From PALSA-612 sp963791225 (GTDB taxonomy: Bacteria; Actinomycetota; Thermoleophilia; Gaiellales; Gaiellaceae): a stretch of 64,000 bases of DNA. Numbering within the stretch: the stretch's first letter is position 1; each line of letters begins with the position of its first letter. The position numbers and the translations under genes were made by a program. Shown piece by piece: positions 54,569 to 62,619 of the stretch. The stretch is taken from positions 496,001 through 560,000 of the forward strand of contig CAWBRV010000008.1 in the NCBI GenBank assembly GCA_963791225.1. Direction: 5' to 3'. The notes under the pieces were generated by a model. That model had not been told where the DNA came from. It made no database searches and saw only the letters and a program-made list of their open reading frames with translations.

Positions 54569-55950
54569 TCCCGGAGCAGGTTCCGAACCACGTCGACGGA
54601 CAGGACGCGCCGGCGGCATCCGGCGAATGGCTCGACAAGCACCGGCCGGCCGACGGCGAGCTGCTCTGCGGCGTGGCGCGGTCGGGCGCCGAGGACATCG
54701 CGGCGGCCGTCGCGGCGGCGCGGCGCGCGCAACCGGCGTGGGCGGCGCGAACGGTCGTCGCGCGCGGCGACCTCTGCCGTGACATCGCACTGGCGCTGCA
54801 CGAGCAGCGCGAGGAGCTGTCGGAGGTCGTCGCGGCCGAGACGGGCAAGTCGCTCGACGCCGCGCGGGGCGAGACCGACGCGGCGATCGAGATGGGCTTC
54901 TTCATGGCCGGCGAGGGGCGGCGCTACCACGGGCGGACGACGACCGCGTCGATGGAGCACCGCACGGTCATGTCCGTGCGGCAGCCGGTGGGCGTCGCGG
55001 GCCTGCTGATCTCCTTCAACACGCCGGTTCCGAACGTGGCCTGGAAGGTCTTCCCGGCGATCCTGTGCGGCAACGCGTGCGTCCTCAAGCCCTCGGAGCA
55101 CACCCCGGCCTCCGCGTACCACTTTGCAGCACTGTGCTGCAAGGTCGGGTTGCCTGACGGGGTGCTCAACGTCGTGCAAGGGCTCGGGCCCGAGGCGGGA
55201 GCGCCGCTCGTCGAGCATCCGGACGTCGACCTCGTCAGCTTCACGGGCTCGGCGGAGACGGGCCGGTGGGTGAACGAGACGGCCGCGCGGCGGCTGGCGA
55301 AGGTCTGTCTCGAGCTCGGCGGCAAGAACGCGCTCGTCGTCTGCGACGACGCCGACCTCGACGGCGCGGTGCGCTGGGCACTCGCCTCCGCGTTCTCGAA
55401 CGCCGGGCAGCGCTGCGCGTCCGCGAGCCGGATCGTCGTCTTCGACGCGGTGTACGAAGAGTTTCGCGACCGCTTCGTGGCCGAGGCCGCGGGCTACGAC
55501 GCAGGGCCGGTGATCAGCGAGGCCGCGCTCGAGCGCCTCGTGGCAGCCGGGGCGACGCGCGTCGACCGGCCCGGCTTCTGGGTCGCGCCAACCGTCCTGG
55601 AGGACGTCGCGCCCGACGCGGACGTGTCCTCCGCCGAGCTGTTCGGGCCGGTCACGATCCTCTACCGCGTCGGCGGCTTCGACGAGGCGCTCGCGCTCGT
55701 CAACGACTCGCCGTACGGGCTGACGGCGGCGATCCACACGGCGAGTGTCCATCGTTCGATGCGCTTCGCCGAGGAGGCGCAGGCCGGCGTCGTCGTGGTC
55801 AACGGCGGCACGCACGGCTCGGAGCCTCACATGGGCTTCGGCGGTGTCAAGCAGTCCGGCACCGGCTGGCGCGAGGCGGGCGTCGAGGCGCTCGACGTCT
55901 ACTCCGAGTGGAAGTACGTCAACCTGATCACCGACCCGGCGAAGACGTGA
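54565..55950 (+). CDS. NAD(P)-dependent aldehyde dehydrogenase
   Basis: 461 residues, somewhat shorter than the usual 480-500; the stretch after VAEAAGYDAGPVISEAALER is compact. FNTPVPNVAWKVFPAILCGN is the active-site Asn region, CVLKPSEHTPASAYHFAALC binds the cofactor, ELGGKNALV carries Glu 250, and NAGQRCASASRIVVF carries the catalytic Cys 284. It converts an aldehyde to a carboxylic acid. Its place between SDR and NeuA genes suggests it makes a sugar acid or oxidises a chain-shortened aldehyde in nonulosonate synthesis, an unusual partner for such clusters. GTG 54565. Confidence 0.88.
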   Translation: MIPEQVPNHVDGQDAPAASGEWLDKHRPADGELLCGVARSGAEDIAAAVAAARRAQPAWAARTVVARGDLCRDIALALHEQREELSEVVAAETGKSLDAARGETDAAIEMGFFMAGEGRRYHGRTTTASMEHRTVMSVRQPVGVAGLLISFNTPVPNVAWKVFPAILCGNACVLKPSEHTPASAYHFAALCCKVGLPDGVLNVVQGLGPEAGAPLVEHPDVDLVSFTGSAETGRWVNETAARRLAKVCLELGGKNALVVCDDADLDGAVRWALASAFSNAGQRCASASRIVVFDAVYEEFRDRFVAEAAGYDAGPVISEAALERLVAAGATRVDRPGFWVAPTVLEDVAPDADVSSAELFGPVTILYRVGGFDEALALVNDSPYGLTAAIHTASVHRSMRFAEEAQAGVVVVNGGTHGSEPHMGFGGVKQSGTGWREAGVEALDVYSEWKYVNLITDPAKT

Positions 55951-55951
55951 C

Positions 55952-56686
55952 ATGCCGAGTCTCGTAGCCCTCGTCCCCGCGCGCGCAGGCTCCGAGCGCG
56001 TTCCGGGCAAGAACGTCCGCCCGCTCGCCGGCCATCCGCTGCTCGCCTACGCGATCGCGACGGCGCAGCGGTCCGGCGTCGCCGACCGCGTGATCTGCTC
56101 GACCGACTCGGAGGACATCGCCGGGATCGCCCGCTGGTACGGGGCGGACGTCCCGTTCCTGCGGCCGGTGGAGTACGCGACCTCGACTTCGCCGGACATC
56201 GAGTGGCTGTCCCACACGCTCGCCGAGCTGCCCGAGCGCTACGAGCTCTTCGCCCTGATTCGCCCGACGAGCCCGTTCCGCGGTCCTGCCACCGTCCGTC
56301 GAGCGCTCGACGAGCTCCTGCGCGCCCCGGCGGCCGACTCGATCCGCGCCATCGAACCCGTGAGGCAGCATCCCGGGAAGATGTGGCTGCTCGACGGAGA
56401 GACCATGCGTCCGCTCCTCGACCAGTCGCAGCTCGACGTGCCCTGGCACGACGCGCAGTTCCAGGCCCTGCCGCCCGTCTACGTCCAGTCGAGCGCGCTC
56501 GAGATCGCCTGGACGCGGGTCGTCGGCGAGGGAACGCTGGGCGGAAGCGTCCGGCTGCCGTTCTTCACCGAGGGGTACGAGGGCCTGAGCATCGATCGTC
56601 AGGACGACTGGGCGCGGGCGGAGGCGCTCCTGGCCGCCGGCGAGGCCGTGCTCCCGCGGATCGACGTCGAGCCGTGGCAGCCGTGA
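55952..56686 (+). CDS. neuA: CMP-nonulosonate (acylneuraminate) cytidylyltransferase
   Basis: 244 residues. Activates the nonulosonic acid with CTP for glycosyl transfer. The CTP-binding motif is LVALVPARAGSERVPGKNVR (residues 4-23). STDSEDIAGIARWYGADVPF, ALIRPTSPFRGPATVRRALD, PVYVQSSALEIAWTRVV and EGYEGLSIDRQDDWARAEAL (metal Asp) follow the CMP-NeuAc/CMP-Kdo synthetase plan. ATG 55952 lies one base after the aldehyde dehydrogenase stop. The transketolase gene overlaps its end. Confidence 0.92.
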   Translation: MPSLVALVPARAGSERVPGKNVRPLAGHPLLAYAIATAQRSGVADRVICSTDSEDIAGIARWYGADVPFLRPVEYATSTSPDIEWLSHTLAELPERYELFALIRPTSPFRGPATVRRALDELLRAPAADSIRAIEPVRQHPGKMWLLDGETMRPLLDQSQLDVPWHDAQFQALPPVYVQSSALEIAWTRVVGEGTLGGSVRLPFFTEGYEGLSIDRQDDWARAEALLAAGEAVLPRIDVEPWQP

Positions 56687-58635
56687 CCCGGCTGGCGCTG
56701 ATCCCGCGCAGCGAGTTCGAGCGCGTCCGCATCGCCGACGTGCCGCGCGACGAGCGGTTGACGCTGCTCGGGGACATGGCCCGCGCGAACGCGCTGACGG
56801 CCGTGAAGCGCGCCGGCTCCGGTCATCTCGGGTCGAGCTTCAGCGCCATGGACATCGTCGTCCACCTGTTCGAGGAGGAGCTGACGACGGTGCAGGTCGG
56901 CTTCGACCACCCGGATCGCGACATCTACTTCTCGTCCAAGGGCCACGACGTGCCCGGCCTCTACGCGGTGCTCCACTCGCTCGGCGTGATCCCGACCGAC
57001 CGGCTGCTGCGGCTGCGGCGGCTCGGTGGGCTCGACGGGCACCCCGACGTGGGTGTGCCGGGCATCGAAGCCAACTCGGGCTCGCTCGGCATGGGCATCT
57101 CGAAGGGTCGCGGAATGGCCTGGGCGAAGCGCTTTCTCGGCCGCGGCGGACGCGTCGTCGTGATGGTCGGCGACGGCGAGCTGCAGGAGGGCCAGAACTG
57201 GGAGGCGCTGCAAGCGGGAGCACACGAGGAGATGGGCAATCTGATCGTGATCGTCGACCGCAACGAGCTCCAGTCCGACAAGCGGACCGAGGAGATCCTC
57301 GCGCTCGGCGACCTGGAGGAGAAGGTCCGGCGCTTCGGCTGGTACGTCGACGTCTGCGACGGGCACGACCACGTCCAGTTGCGCGAGGCGTTCGAGGACT
57401 TCCAGTCCGACCACGACCACCCGAAGCTGCTGCTCGCGGAGACGATCAAGGGCAAGGGCGTGTCGTTCATGGAGCACCCGTTCGCGCTCGAGGAGGGCGG
57501 CGGCACCTATCGCTGGCACGCCGGCGCGCCCGACGACGAGACGTTCGAGCGGGCGTTCACCGAGCTGACCGCGCGTATCGGCGAGGGCTTCGCCTCGCAC
57601 GGCCTCGGCGAGCTCACGCTCGAGCCGGTCCCGCCGCTCGAGGATGAGCCCGCGACGAGCCTGGAGGGCGAGCCGGCGAGCGGCGCCGGTGTGCGGAGGC
57701 CGAGGCTGAAGGAGGCGGCAGAGTACGTCGCCGAGGCGTACGGCGACGCGGTGCTCGACCTCGCCGCGCGGCATCCGGAGCTGGTCGTCCTCGACGCCGA
57801 CCTCGCGTCGGACTGCCGCATCCGGGGCTTCGAGCTCGGCTACCCCGAGCGCTTCGTCGAGGTTGGTATCGCCGAGCAGGACATGGTCTCGATGGCCGCC
57901 GGCCTGGCGCGGCAGGGGCTGCTCCCGGTCGTCAACTCGTTCGCGTCCTTCCTCGCCTCGCGCGCGAACGAGCAGATCTACAACGCCGCCAGCGAGGGCG
58001 CGAGGATCGTCTACGCGCTCCACTACGCGGGCTTGATCCCGGCCGGCCCGGGCAAGTCGCACCAGAGCCTGCGGGACGTGTCCCTGCTGGCCGCGCTGCC
58101 GAGCGTCACGATCGTGCAGCCGGCGAACTCGGAGGAGACGAGGGCCGTCGTCGAGTGGGCCGTCGCGGAGGCCGCCGACAGCGTCGCGATCCGGCTCGCG
58201 ATCGGCCCGTCCCCGCGAAGGATCGAGCTGCCGAGGGGCTATGAGCTCGCCTTCGGGCGCGGAACCGTGCTGGTGCCCGGCACCGACGCCGTCGCGCTCG
58301 CGTACGGGCCGGTGATGCTCCACGAGACGCTGACGGCGGCCGAGACCCTGCGGGCGCGCGGGACCAGCCTCGCGGTCGTCGACATGCCCTGGCTCAACCG
58401 CTTCGACGGGTTGTGGCTCGAAGAGGCGATCGCGCCGTTCGAGCATCTGTTCGTGGTCGAGGACCACGCGCCGGTCGGCGCGCTCGGCGACGCGCTCCGC
58501 CGCGAGCTGCAGCGGCCGGTGACGGTGTACGGCGTCGAGGGCTGGCCCGCCTGCGGCACGCCGGTCGAGGCGCTTCGCTTTCACGGTCTCGACGGCGCCT
58601 CACTCGCCGACCGCATCGCCGCGGCGTGTCGTTGA
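56683..58635 (+). CDS. Transketolase-like thiamine-diphosphate enzyme in the nonulosonate cluster
   Basis: 650 residues, both transketolase halves in one chain. The TPP-binding half has AGSGHLGSSFSAMDIVVHLF, SSKGHDVPGLYAVLHSLGVI and MVGDGELQEGQNWEALQAGA (Gly163-Asp-Gly). The pyrimidine-binding half has FVEVGIAEQDMVSMAAGLAR (catalytic Glu 398) and HYAGLIPAGPGKSHQSLRDV. An acidic linker (LEDEPATSLEGEPASGAG) joins them near residues 322-339, as if two split-subunit genes had fused. GTG 56683 overlaps the neuA stop. Such an enzyme moves a two-carbon ketol unit between sugars. Here it could build or shorten the aldose used by NeuB, or extend a sugar chain; a housekeeping pentose-phosphate role is less likely from context. 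Confidence 0.9.
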   Translation: MTRLALIPRSEFERVRIADVPRDERLTLLGDMARANALTAVKRAGSGHLGSSFSAMDIVVHLFEEELTTVQVGFDHPDRDIYFSSKGHDVPGLYAVLHSLGVIPTDRLLRLRRLGGLDGHPDVGVPGIEANSGSLGMGISKGRGMAWAKRFLGRGGRVVVMVGDGELQEGQNWEALQAGAHEEMGNLIVIVDRNELQSDKRTEEILALGDLEEKVRRFGWYVDVCDGHDHVQLREAFEDFQSDHDHPKLLLAETIKGKGVSFMEHPFALEEGGGTYRWHAGAPDDETFERAFTELTARIGEGFASHGLGELTLEPVPPLEDEPATSLEGEPASGAGVRRPRLKEAAEYVAEAYGDAVLDLAARHPELVVLDADLASDCRIRGFELGYPERFVEVGIAEQDMVSMAAGLARQGLLPVVNSFASFLASRANEQIYNAASEGARIVYALHYAGLIPAGPGKSHQSLRDVSLLAALPSVTIVQPANSEETRAVVEWAVAEAADSVAIRLAIGPSPRRIELPRGYELAFGRGTVLVPGTDAVALAYGPVMLHETLTAAETLRARGTSLAVVDMPWLNRFDGLWLEEAIAPFEHLFVVEDHAPVGALGDALRRELQRPVTVYGVEGWPACGTPVEALRFHGLDGASLADRIAAACR

Positions 58636-59642
58636 AGGTCGCGGTTCTCACCACCTCCTATCCGCGGGACGCGTCCGACCCGGCCGGTGTGTTCATCCGC
58701 GACGCAGTCGACGATCTGCGCGCCCGCGGCGTCGAGATCGAGGTCGTGTCGCCGGCCTCGTTCCGCCACTTCGGGATCGCGTACGGCGCCGGGATCGCCG
58801 GCAACCTGCGCCAATCGCCGGGAAAAGCCCTGCTTCTGCCGGCATTCCTGACGGAGTACGTGCGCGCGGCACGGCGCGCCGGCGCCGGCGCCGACCTCGT
58901 CCACGCGCACTGGCTTCCTTCGGGCCTGCCGGCGCGCGCGACCGGCAAGCCGTATCTGCTGACGATGCACGGCACCGACGCGGAGCTCGCCCGCCGCGCA
59001 CCTGCGCTCTTCCGGCCGATCGTCCGCGGCGCCCGGATGGTGCTCTGCGTCTCCGAGTCGCTGACGGAGACGGCGCGGCTGCTCGGCGCACGCGAGGTGC
59101 GGGTCGTCCCGGTCGGGATCGACATCCCTGACCTGACCGTCGAGCCGGACGACCCGCCGCACGTCCTCTTCGTCGGCCGGCTGTCCGAGGAGAAGGGCGT
59201 GCTCGAGCTCGTCGAGGCCGCGCGCGACCTGCCGCTCGTCGTCGTCGGCGACGGGCCGCTCCGCGACCGGGTGCCCGGCACGCTCGGCTTCGTGCCTCCG
59301 GCGGAGCTCCCCGGCTACTTCGACCGGGCGGCCGTGGTCGTCTGCCCGTCGCGCCGCGAGGGCTACGGCGTCGTTGCCCGCCAGGCGATGGCGCATGCGC
59401 GCCCCGTCGTGGCAACGCGAGTCGGCGGGCTCTCCGAGGCGGTGGTCGACGGAGAGACGGGTTTGCTCGTCCCTCCGGGTGACGTCGCCGGCCTCCGCGC
59501 TGCGCTCGAGCGGCTGCTCGGCGACGCCGGGTTGCGGGCCCGCCTCGGCGCGCACGCGCGGGAGCGAGTCCAGGAGCGCTACTCGCGAAGGGTGGCCGTC
59601 GAGGCCACGCTCGCCGCGTACGAGACCGCGCTCTCGCTCTAG
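58632..59642 (+). CDS. GT4 glycosyltransferase
   Basis: 336 residues, GT-B fold. MKVAVLTTSYPRDASDPAGV is the typical N-terminus; DLVHAHWLPSGLPARATGKP, LLTMHGTDAELARRAPALFR, VLFVGRLSEEKGVLELVEAA and CPSRREGYGVVARQAMAHAR with PVVATRVGGLSEAVVDGETG (E-x7-E-type donor site) place it in GT4. TTG 58632 overlaps the transketolase stop as TTGA; GTG 58626, two codons earlier, is the alternative. As the last gene of the nonulosonate operon it could be the transferase that works alongside the activated sugar. Confidence 0.88.
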   Translation: MKVAVLTTSYPRDASDPAGVFIRDAVDDLRARGVEIEVVSPASFRHFGIAYGAGIAGNLRQSPGKALLLPAFLTEYVRAARRAGAGADLVHAHWLPSGLPARATGKPYLLTMHGTDAELARRAPALFRPIVRGARMVLCVSESLTETARLLGAREVRVVPVGIDIPDLTVEPDDPPHVLFVGRLSEEKGVLELVEAARDLPLVVVGDGPLRDRVPGTLGFVPPAELPGYFDRAAVVVCPSRREGYGVVARQAMAHARPVVATRVGGLSEAVVDGETGLLVPPGDVAGLRAALERLLGDAGLRARLGAHARERVQERYSRRVAVEATLAAYETALSL

Positions 59643-61390
59643 CGAACAGTCCGCGAGAGCAGCGGGATCGACGATCGCCAGCGGTCGCGCAGTACGGCGG
59701 TGTACCGCACCGGACGACCGCGCGGTGCGCGCGAGTCCACACAGGTCGCGCCGCGGGTCCTGCACACGAGCCTTGCTCCGGGTGTCGCCGGCTGAAACGG
59801 CTGCGATCCCGTGCGGGCATAGACGAGCAATTCACGGGCCCGGGGATCGGCGGCCCAGCTGACGGCGATCCGGACGCCGGCCCGCGTCCGGACGGCACGC
59901 ACCGACGTGGGCGGCGCTGGTCTCGTCAGGTCGTCGAGCGCGTTGCGCATGAACTGCTGCAGTTGCGGGCTGCCGCGGCCGGTGGTGTCGTCGAGGCCCC
60001 AGCTGAACCTGAGCGTGCCGGCGCTGAACACGCGCGCACCCGAAGGGGCCGTGTACCGGACACCGTCGTAGTTCGGGGTGCCGGAGACGTGGAAGAGGTC
60101 GGTCAGCGGCGGCGTGGTGCAGCCGGGCGTGATCAGGTCCCACTCGTACCCGACCAGCTCGGGGAGGACGATCGACGCCGTGAAGCCGGTCCGGGCGAAC
60201 CACCGGTCGCCGAGCGCGGCCGGGTTCGCGGTCAGGCTCCTGATCCCGATGCTCTGGTTCCCGGGCTCGACGATTCCCTCGACCCCGAGCAGCCGGCACT
60301 CGGGGCGCGGAGGCGTGAGCTCCCTGAACAGCACCGTCTTCAGTGCCGGGTCGGTCTCCGGATCCGGCCCCGGGTTGCGGTACTCGACGATCGTCCGCCG
60401 GTCGTCCTCGTAGCGCATCTGCCAGAAGCCGATATTCGCTCCGACGAAGGCCAGGTTCGTTCCCAGGTCGCGGGCTCGCTCGTAGGCGTCGCGGATCCCT
60501 TTCGTCCAGTACTCGTCGTGGCCCGCGACGATCGCCAGGCGGTGGCGGAGCAGCTCGGCCGGGTTGGCATCGGTGTCGACGTCGGTCGTGTACGAGACGT
60601 CGTAGCCGTTCCGCTCCAGGAAGCGGACGAGCGGGAACTCCGACACCTGCGGGAGGTTGGCGTTGTCCGTGGCCGGGCCGTCCGCCGTCTTCATCGACGC
60701 CTCCTCGAACGGGCGCTCGAAGGAGACGTGGTTGTCGCCGACACCGTTGAAGTTGAAGTACAGGCTCCGGCCGCCCCAGCTGTTGTACGCCTGCCAGGTG
60801 TTGACGGCTGCCTGGACGAGGACGTTCGAGGACTGCGCTCTCGGCTCGCGGACGATGAACGGCACCCAGCTCCCGTGCCCGGCGTCCGGGCCCTCCGTGA
60901 GCACGAGTTCGGCGAGGTAGTACCCGCTCGTCCAGGAGGGCCCGACCGCGATCCGGTCCGTGACCGGCCAGCCGGCGTTCAGGTATCCGGTCGAGGGGTC
61001 GAACGGCGGCACGGGCTGTGTCGCTCCGGCCTCGTCCGTCGTACAGGTTGGCAGGCACGCGACGAGGCGGGCGCCGCTGCCTCCGTACCAGCCGATCCGG
61101 TAGATCTCGACGCGGTAGCGCGTCGCCGAGCCGGTCGAGACGTGCAGGTCGAGCACGGTTCCCGGGCGGACGCTGATCCGGGAGGCATAGCCCTCGATCG
61201 CGCCCTTCGCAGCCCGCGGCAGCCGCCAGCTCTCGGCGCCCGGAAGGGCGTTCTCGCGCTGGATCGGGTTCGCGTGGACGCGACGTCCCGATGCCGACGC
61301 CGACGGAATGGTGGCCAGGCCGAGCCCGAGACCGGAGAGGGCGAGAAGGCCGGCTGCGAGGCTCAGGCGCGTTCGCGCCGCGCTCATCAC
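59639..61390 (-). CDS. Secreted protein with N,N-dimethylformamidase beta-subunit-like (DMFA_B) domain
   Basis: 583 residues. A signal peptide (LSLAAGLLALSGLGLGLATI, about 9-30) is followed by the DMFA large-subunit-like domain: EIYRIGWYGGSGARLV, VQAAVNTWQAYNSWGGRSLY, VSFERPFEEASM, DVDTDANPAELLRHRLAIVA, GHDEYWTKGIRDAYERARDL and LAFVGANIGFWQMRYEDD, the latter two resembling a glutamine amidotransferase-like/flavodoxin-like core. It ends with a fibronectin-type domain (PPTSVRAVRTRAGVRIAVSW). Export is odd for an amidase of dimethylformamide, so a role on surface glycans or peptides is more likely. GTG 61390 lies seven bases after TAGACT; ATG 61387 is equivalent. It converges on the GT4 gene and diverges from the sulfotransferase. 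Confidence 0.8.
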   Translation of the reverse strand: MMSAARTRLSLAAGLLALSGLGLGLATIPSASASGRRVHANPIQRENALPGAESWRLPRAAKGAIEGYASRISVRPGTVLDLHVSTGSATRYRVEIYRIGWYGGSGARLVACLPTCTTDEAGATQPVPPFDPSTGYLNAGWPVTDRIAVGPSWTSGYYLAELVLTEGPDAGHGSWVPFIVREPRAQSSNVLVQAAVNTWQAYNSWGGRSLYFNFNGVGDNHVSFERPFEEASMKTADGPATDNANLPQVSEFPLVRFLERNGYDVSYTTDVDTDANPAELLRHRLAIVAGHDEYWTKGIRDAYERARDLGTNLAFVGANIGFWQMRYEDDRRTIVEYRNPGPDPETDPALKTVLFRELTPPRPECRLLGVEGIVEPGNQSIGIRSLTANPAALGDRWFARTGFTASIVLPELVGYEWDLITPGCTTPPLTDLFHVSGTPNYDGVRYTAPSGARVFSAGTLRFSWGLDDTTGRGSPQLQQFMRNALDDLTRPAPPTSVRAVRTRAGVRIAVSWAADPRARELLVYARTGSQPFQPATPGARLVCRTRGATCVDSRAPRGRPVRYTAVLRDRWRSSIPLLSRTVR

Positions 61391-61446
61391 CCGACGAAGT
61401 CTAGGCCGCCGGGACGCCGGTCGGCGGCGAGTAAGGTCCCGCTCCG

Positions 61447-62619
61447 ATGGGCGACGTAGGCACGCTGGCCGACGAATACCGCCGGATCGATTCGTTGCTG
61501 GAGGCGCGGGCGCGCGACTATCCGCGGCGGGTCGAGCCGACCTGGAGCGACTTGCTGGGCGCGATCGACGGGCTGTCGGAGCGGCTTCTCGCCTCGGCCG
61601 AGCAGGGCCCGACGGAGCCCGGAGAGCTACCCCGGTATTACGACAGCCCCGTGTTCGTCGTCGGACACCGCAAGACCGGGACGACGCTCCTGCTCGACCT
61701 CCTCGACGGCCACTCGCAGCTCGTGGCGCTTCCCGGGGAGTCGAACCACTTCCTGACCTTTCTCCCCCGGTTCGGTGGACTTCCGCCGGACCGGATCGCC
61801 GCCGAGGCCCAACGCTGGTGGATGCTCCGGCTGATCTCACCCTCCGGCATCTCGCCCTTCTGGGCCCTCGGGCAGCCCGGGAAGCTCTCGGCCGACCCGT
61901 ACGCGCTCTTCTCCCGGCGCTTGATCGAGCTTGGCGTCGGCAACCCGGAGCGGGACGTCCTCGGGGTCGCTGCGGTGGCGTTCCACGCGGCCGGGGGAGG
62001 GGGCGGCGAGCCGCGTGCCTGGGTCGAGAAGACGCCGGGGCAGGAGCACGAGCTCGACGCGATCCTCGAGCGCTACCCCGCCGCCCGGTTCGTCCAGCTG
62101 GTGCGCGATCCGAGAAGCGTCGCCGCTGCGATCGTGCGGCTCGACCGCGCCACGGGGCAGGAGACGGACCTGGTCGACGTCGGCCTGAGCATGCGCCGGT
62201 CCTTCGACGCGGCCGAGCGAAACGTGCGCCGGCTGGGCGAGGACAGATACCTCGTCCTTCGCTACGAGGACCTCGTCGCCGGGCCCGAGACCACGATGCG
62301 CCGGACGGCCGGCTTCGTCGGTATCGACTGGGCCGACTCGTTGCTGACGCCCACCGTCGGCGGCGTCGAGGCGACGTCGAACTCCACCTGGGCGGAACGG
62401 AGGGCCACGGGGCGAATCGAGTCCGGGGGGCTCGAGCTCTGGCGCCAGGAGATCGACGAGCGTTCCGCTGAGATCGTCTCGGCCGCAACGCGCCGCGCTG
62501 CGAAGCGGTTCGACTACGCGCTTCCCGGGGCCGGTGTGCGCGCGCTGACAGAAGTGACCGCTCGGCGTGCGCGGGGAGAGCTAGGGCGACGTCGCCGCGC
62601 CGTCACTCCGCCTGCGTGA
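61447..62619 (+). CDS. PAPS-dependent sulfotransferase (Sulfotransfer_3 type)
   Basis: 390 residues. The 5'-phosphosulfate-binding loop is FVVGHRKTGTTLLLDLLDGH (about residues 69-88). The 3'-phosphate motif is FVQLVRDPRSVAAAIVRLDR, and YLVLRYEDLVAGPETTMRRT is the usual late strand. It transfers sulfate from PAPS to a hydroxyl of a glycan, lipid or other acceptor. PAPS would come from CysC in the 6.6-13.4 kb operon. ATG 61447 has a TAAGGT hexamer nine bases upstream. The C-terminus is Arg-rich and overlaps the convergent methyltransferase by 17 bases. Confidence 0.87.
   Translation: MGDVGTLADEYRRIDSLLEARARDYPRRVEPTWSDLLGAIDGLSERLLASAEQGPTEPGELPRYYDSPVFVVGHRKTGTTLLLDLLDGHSQLVALPGESNHFLTFLPRFGGLPPDRIAAEAQRWWMLRLISPSGISPFWALGQPGKLSADPYALFSRRLIELGVGNPERDVLGVAAVAFHAAGGGGGEPRAWVEKTPGQEHELDAILERYPAARFVQLVRDPRSVAAAIVRLDRATGQETDLVDVGLSMRRSFDAAERNVRRLGEDRYLVLRYEDLVAGPETTMRRTAGFVGIDWADSLLTPTVGGVEATSNSTWAERRATGRIESGGLELWRQEIDERSAEIVSAATRRAAKRFDYALPGAGVRALTEVTARRARGELGRRRRAVTPPA

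Noticed and set aside
59639..62488. Extended frame making the DMFA-like protein 949 residues long
   Set aside because: The extra N-terminal part is Arg/Pro/Ser-rich shadow of the divergent sulfotransferase; a signal peptide begins at 61390.
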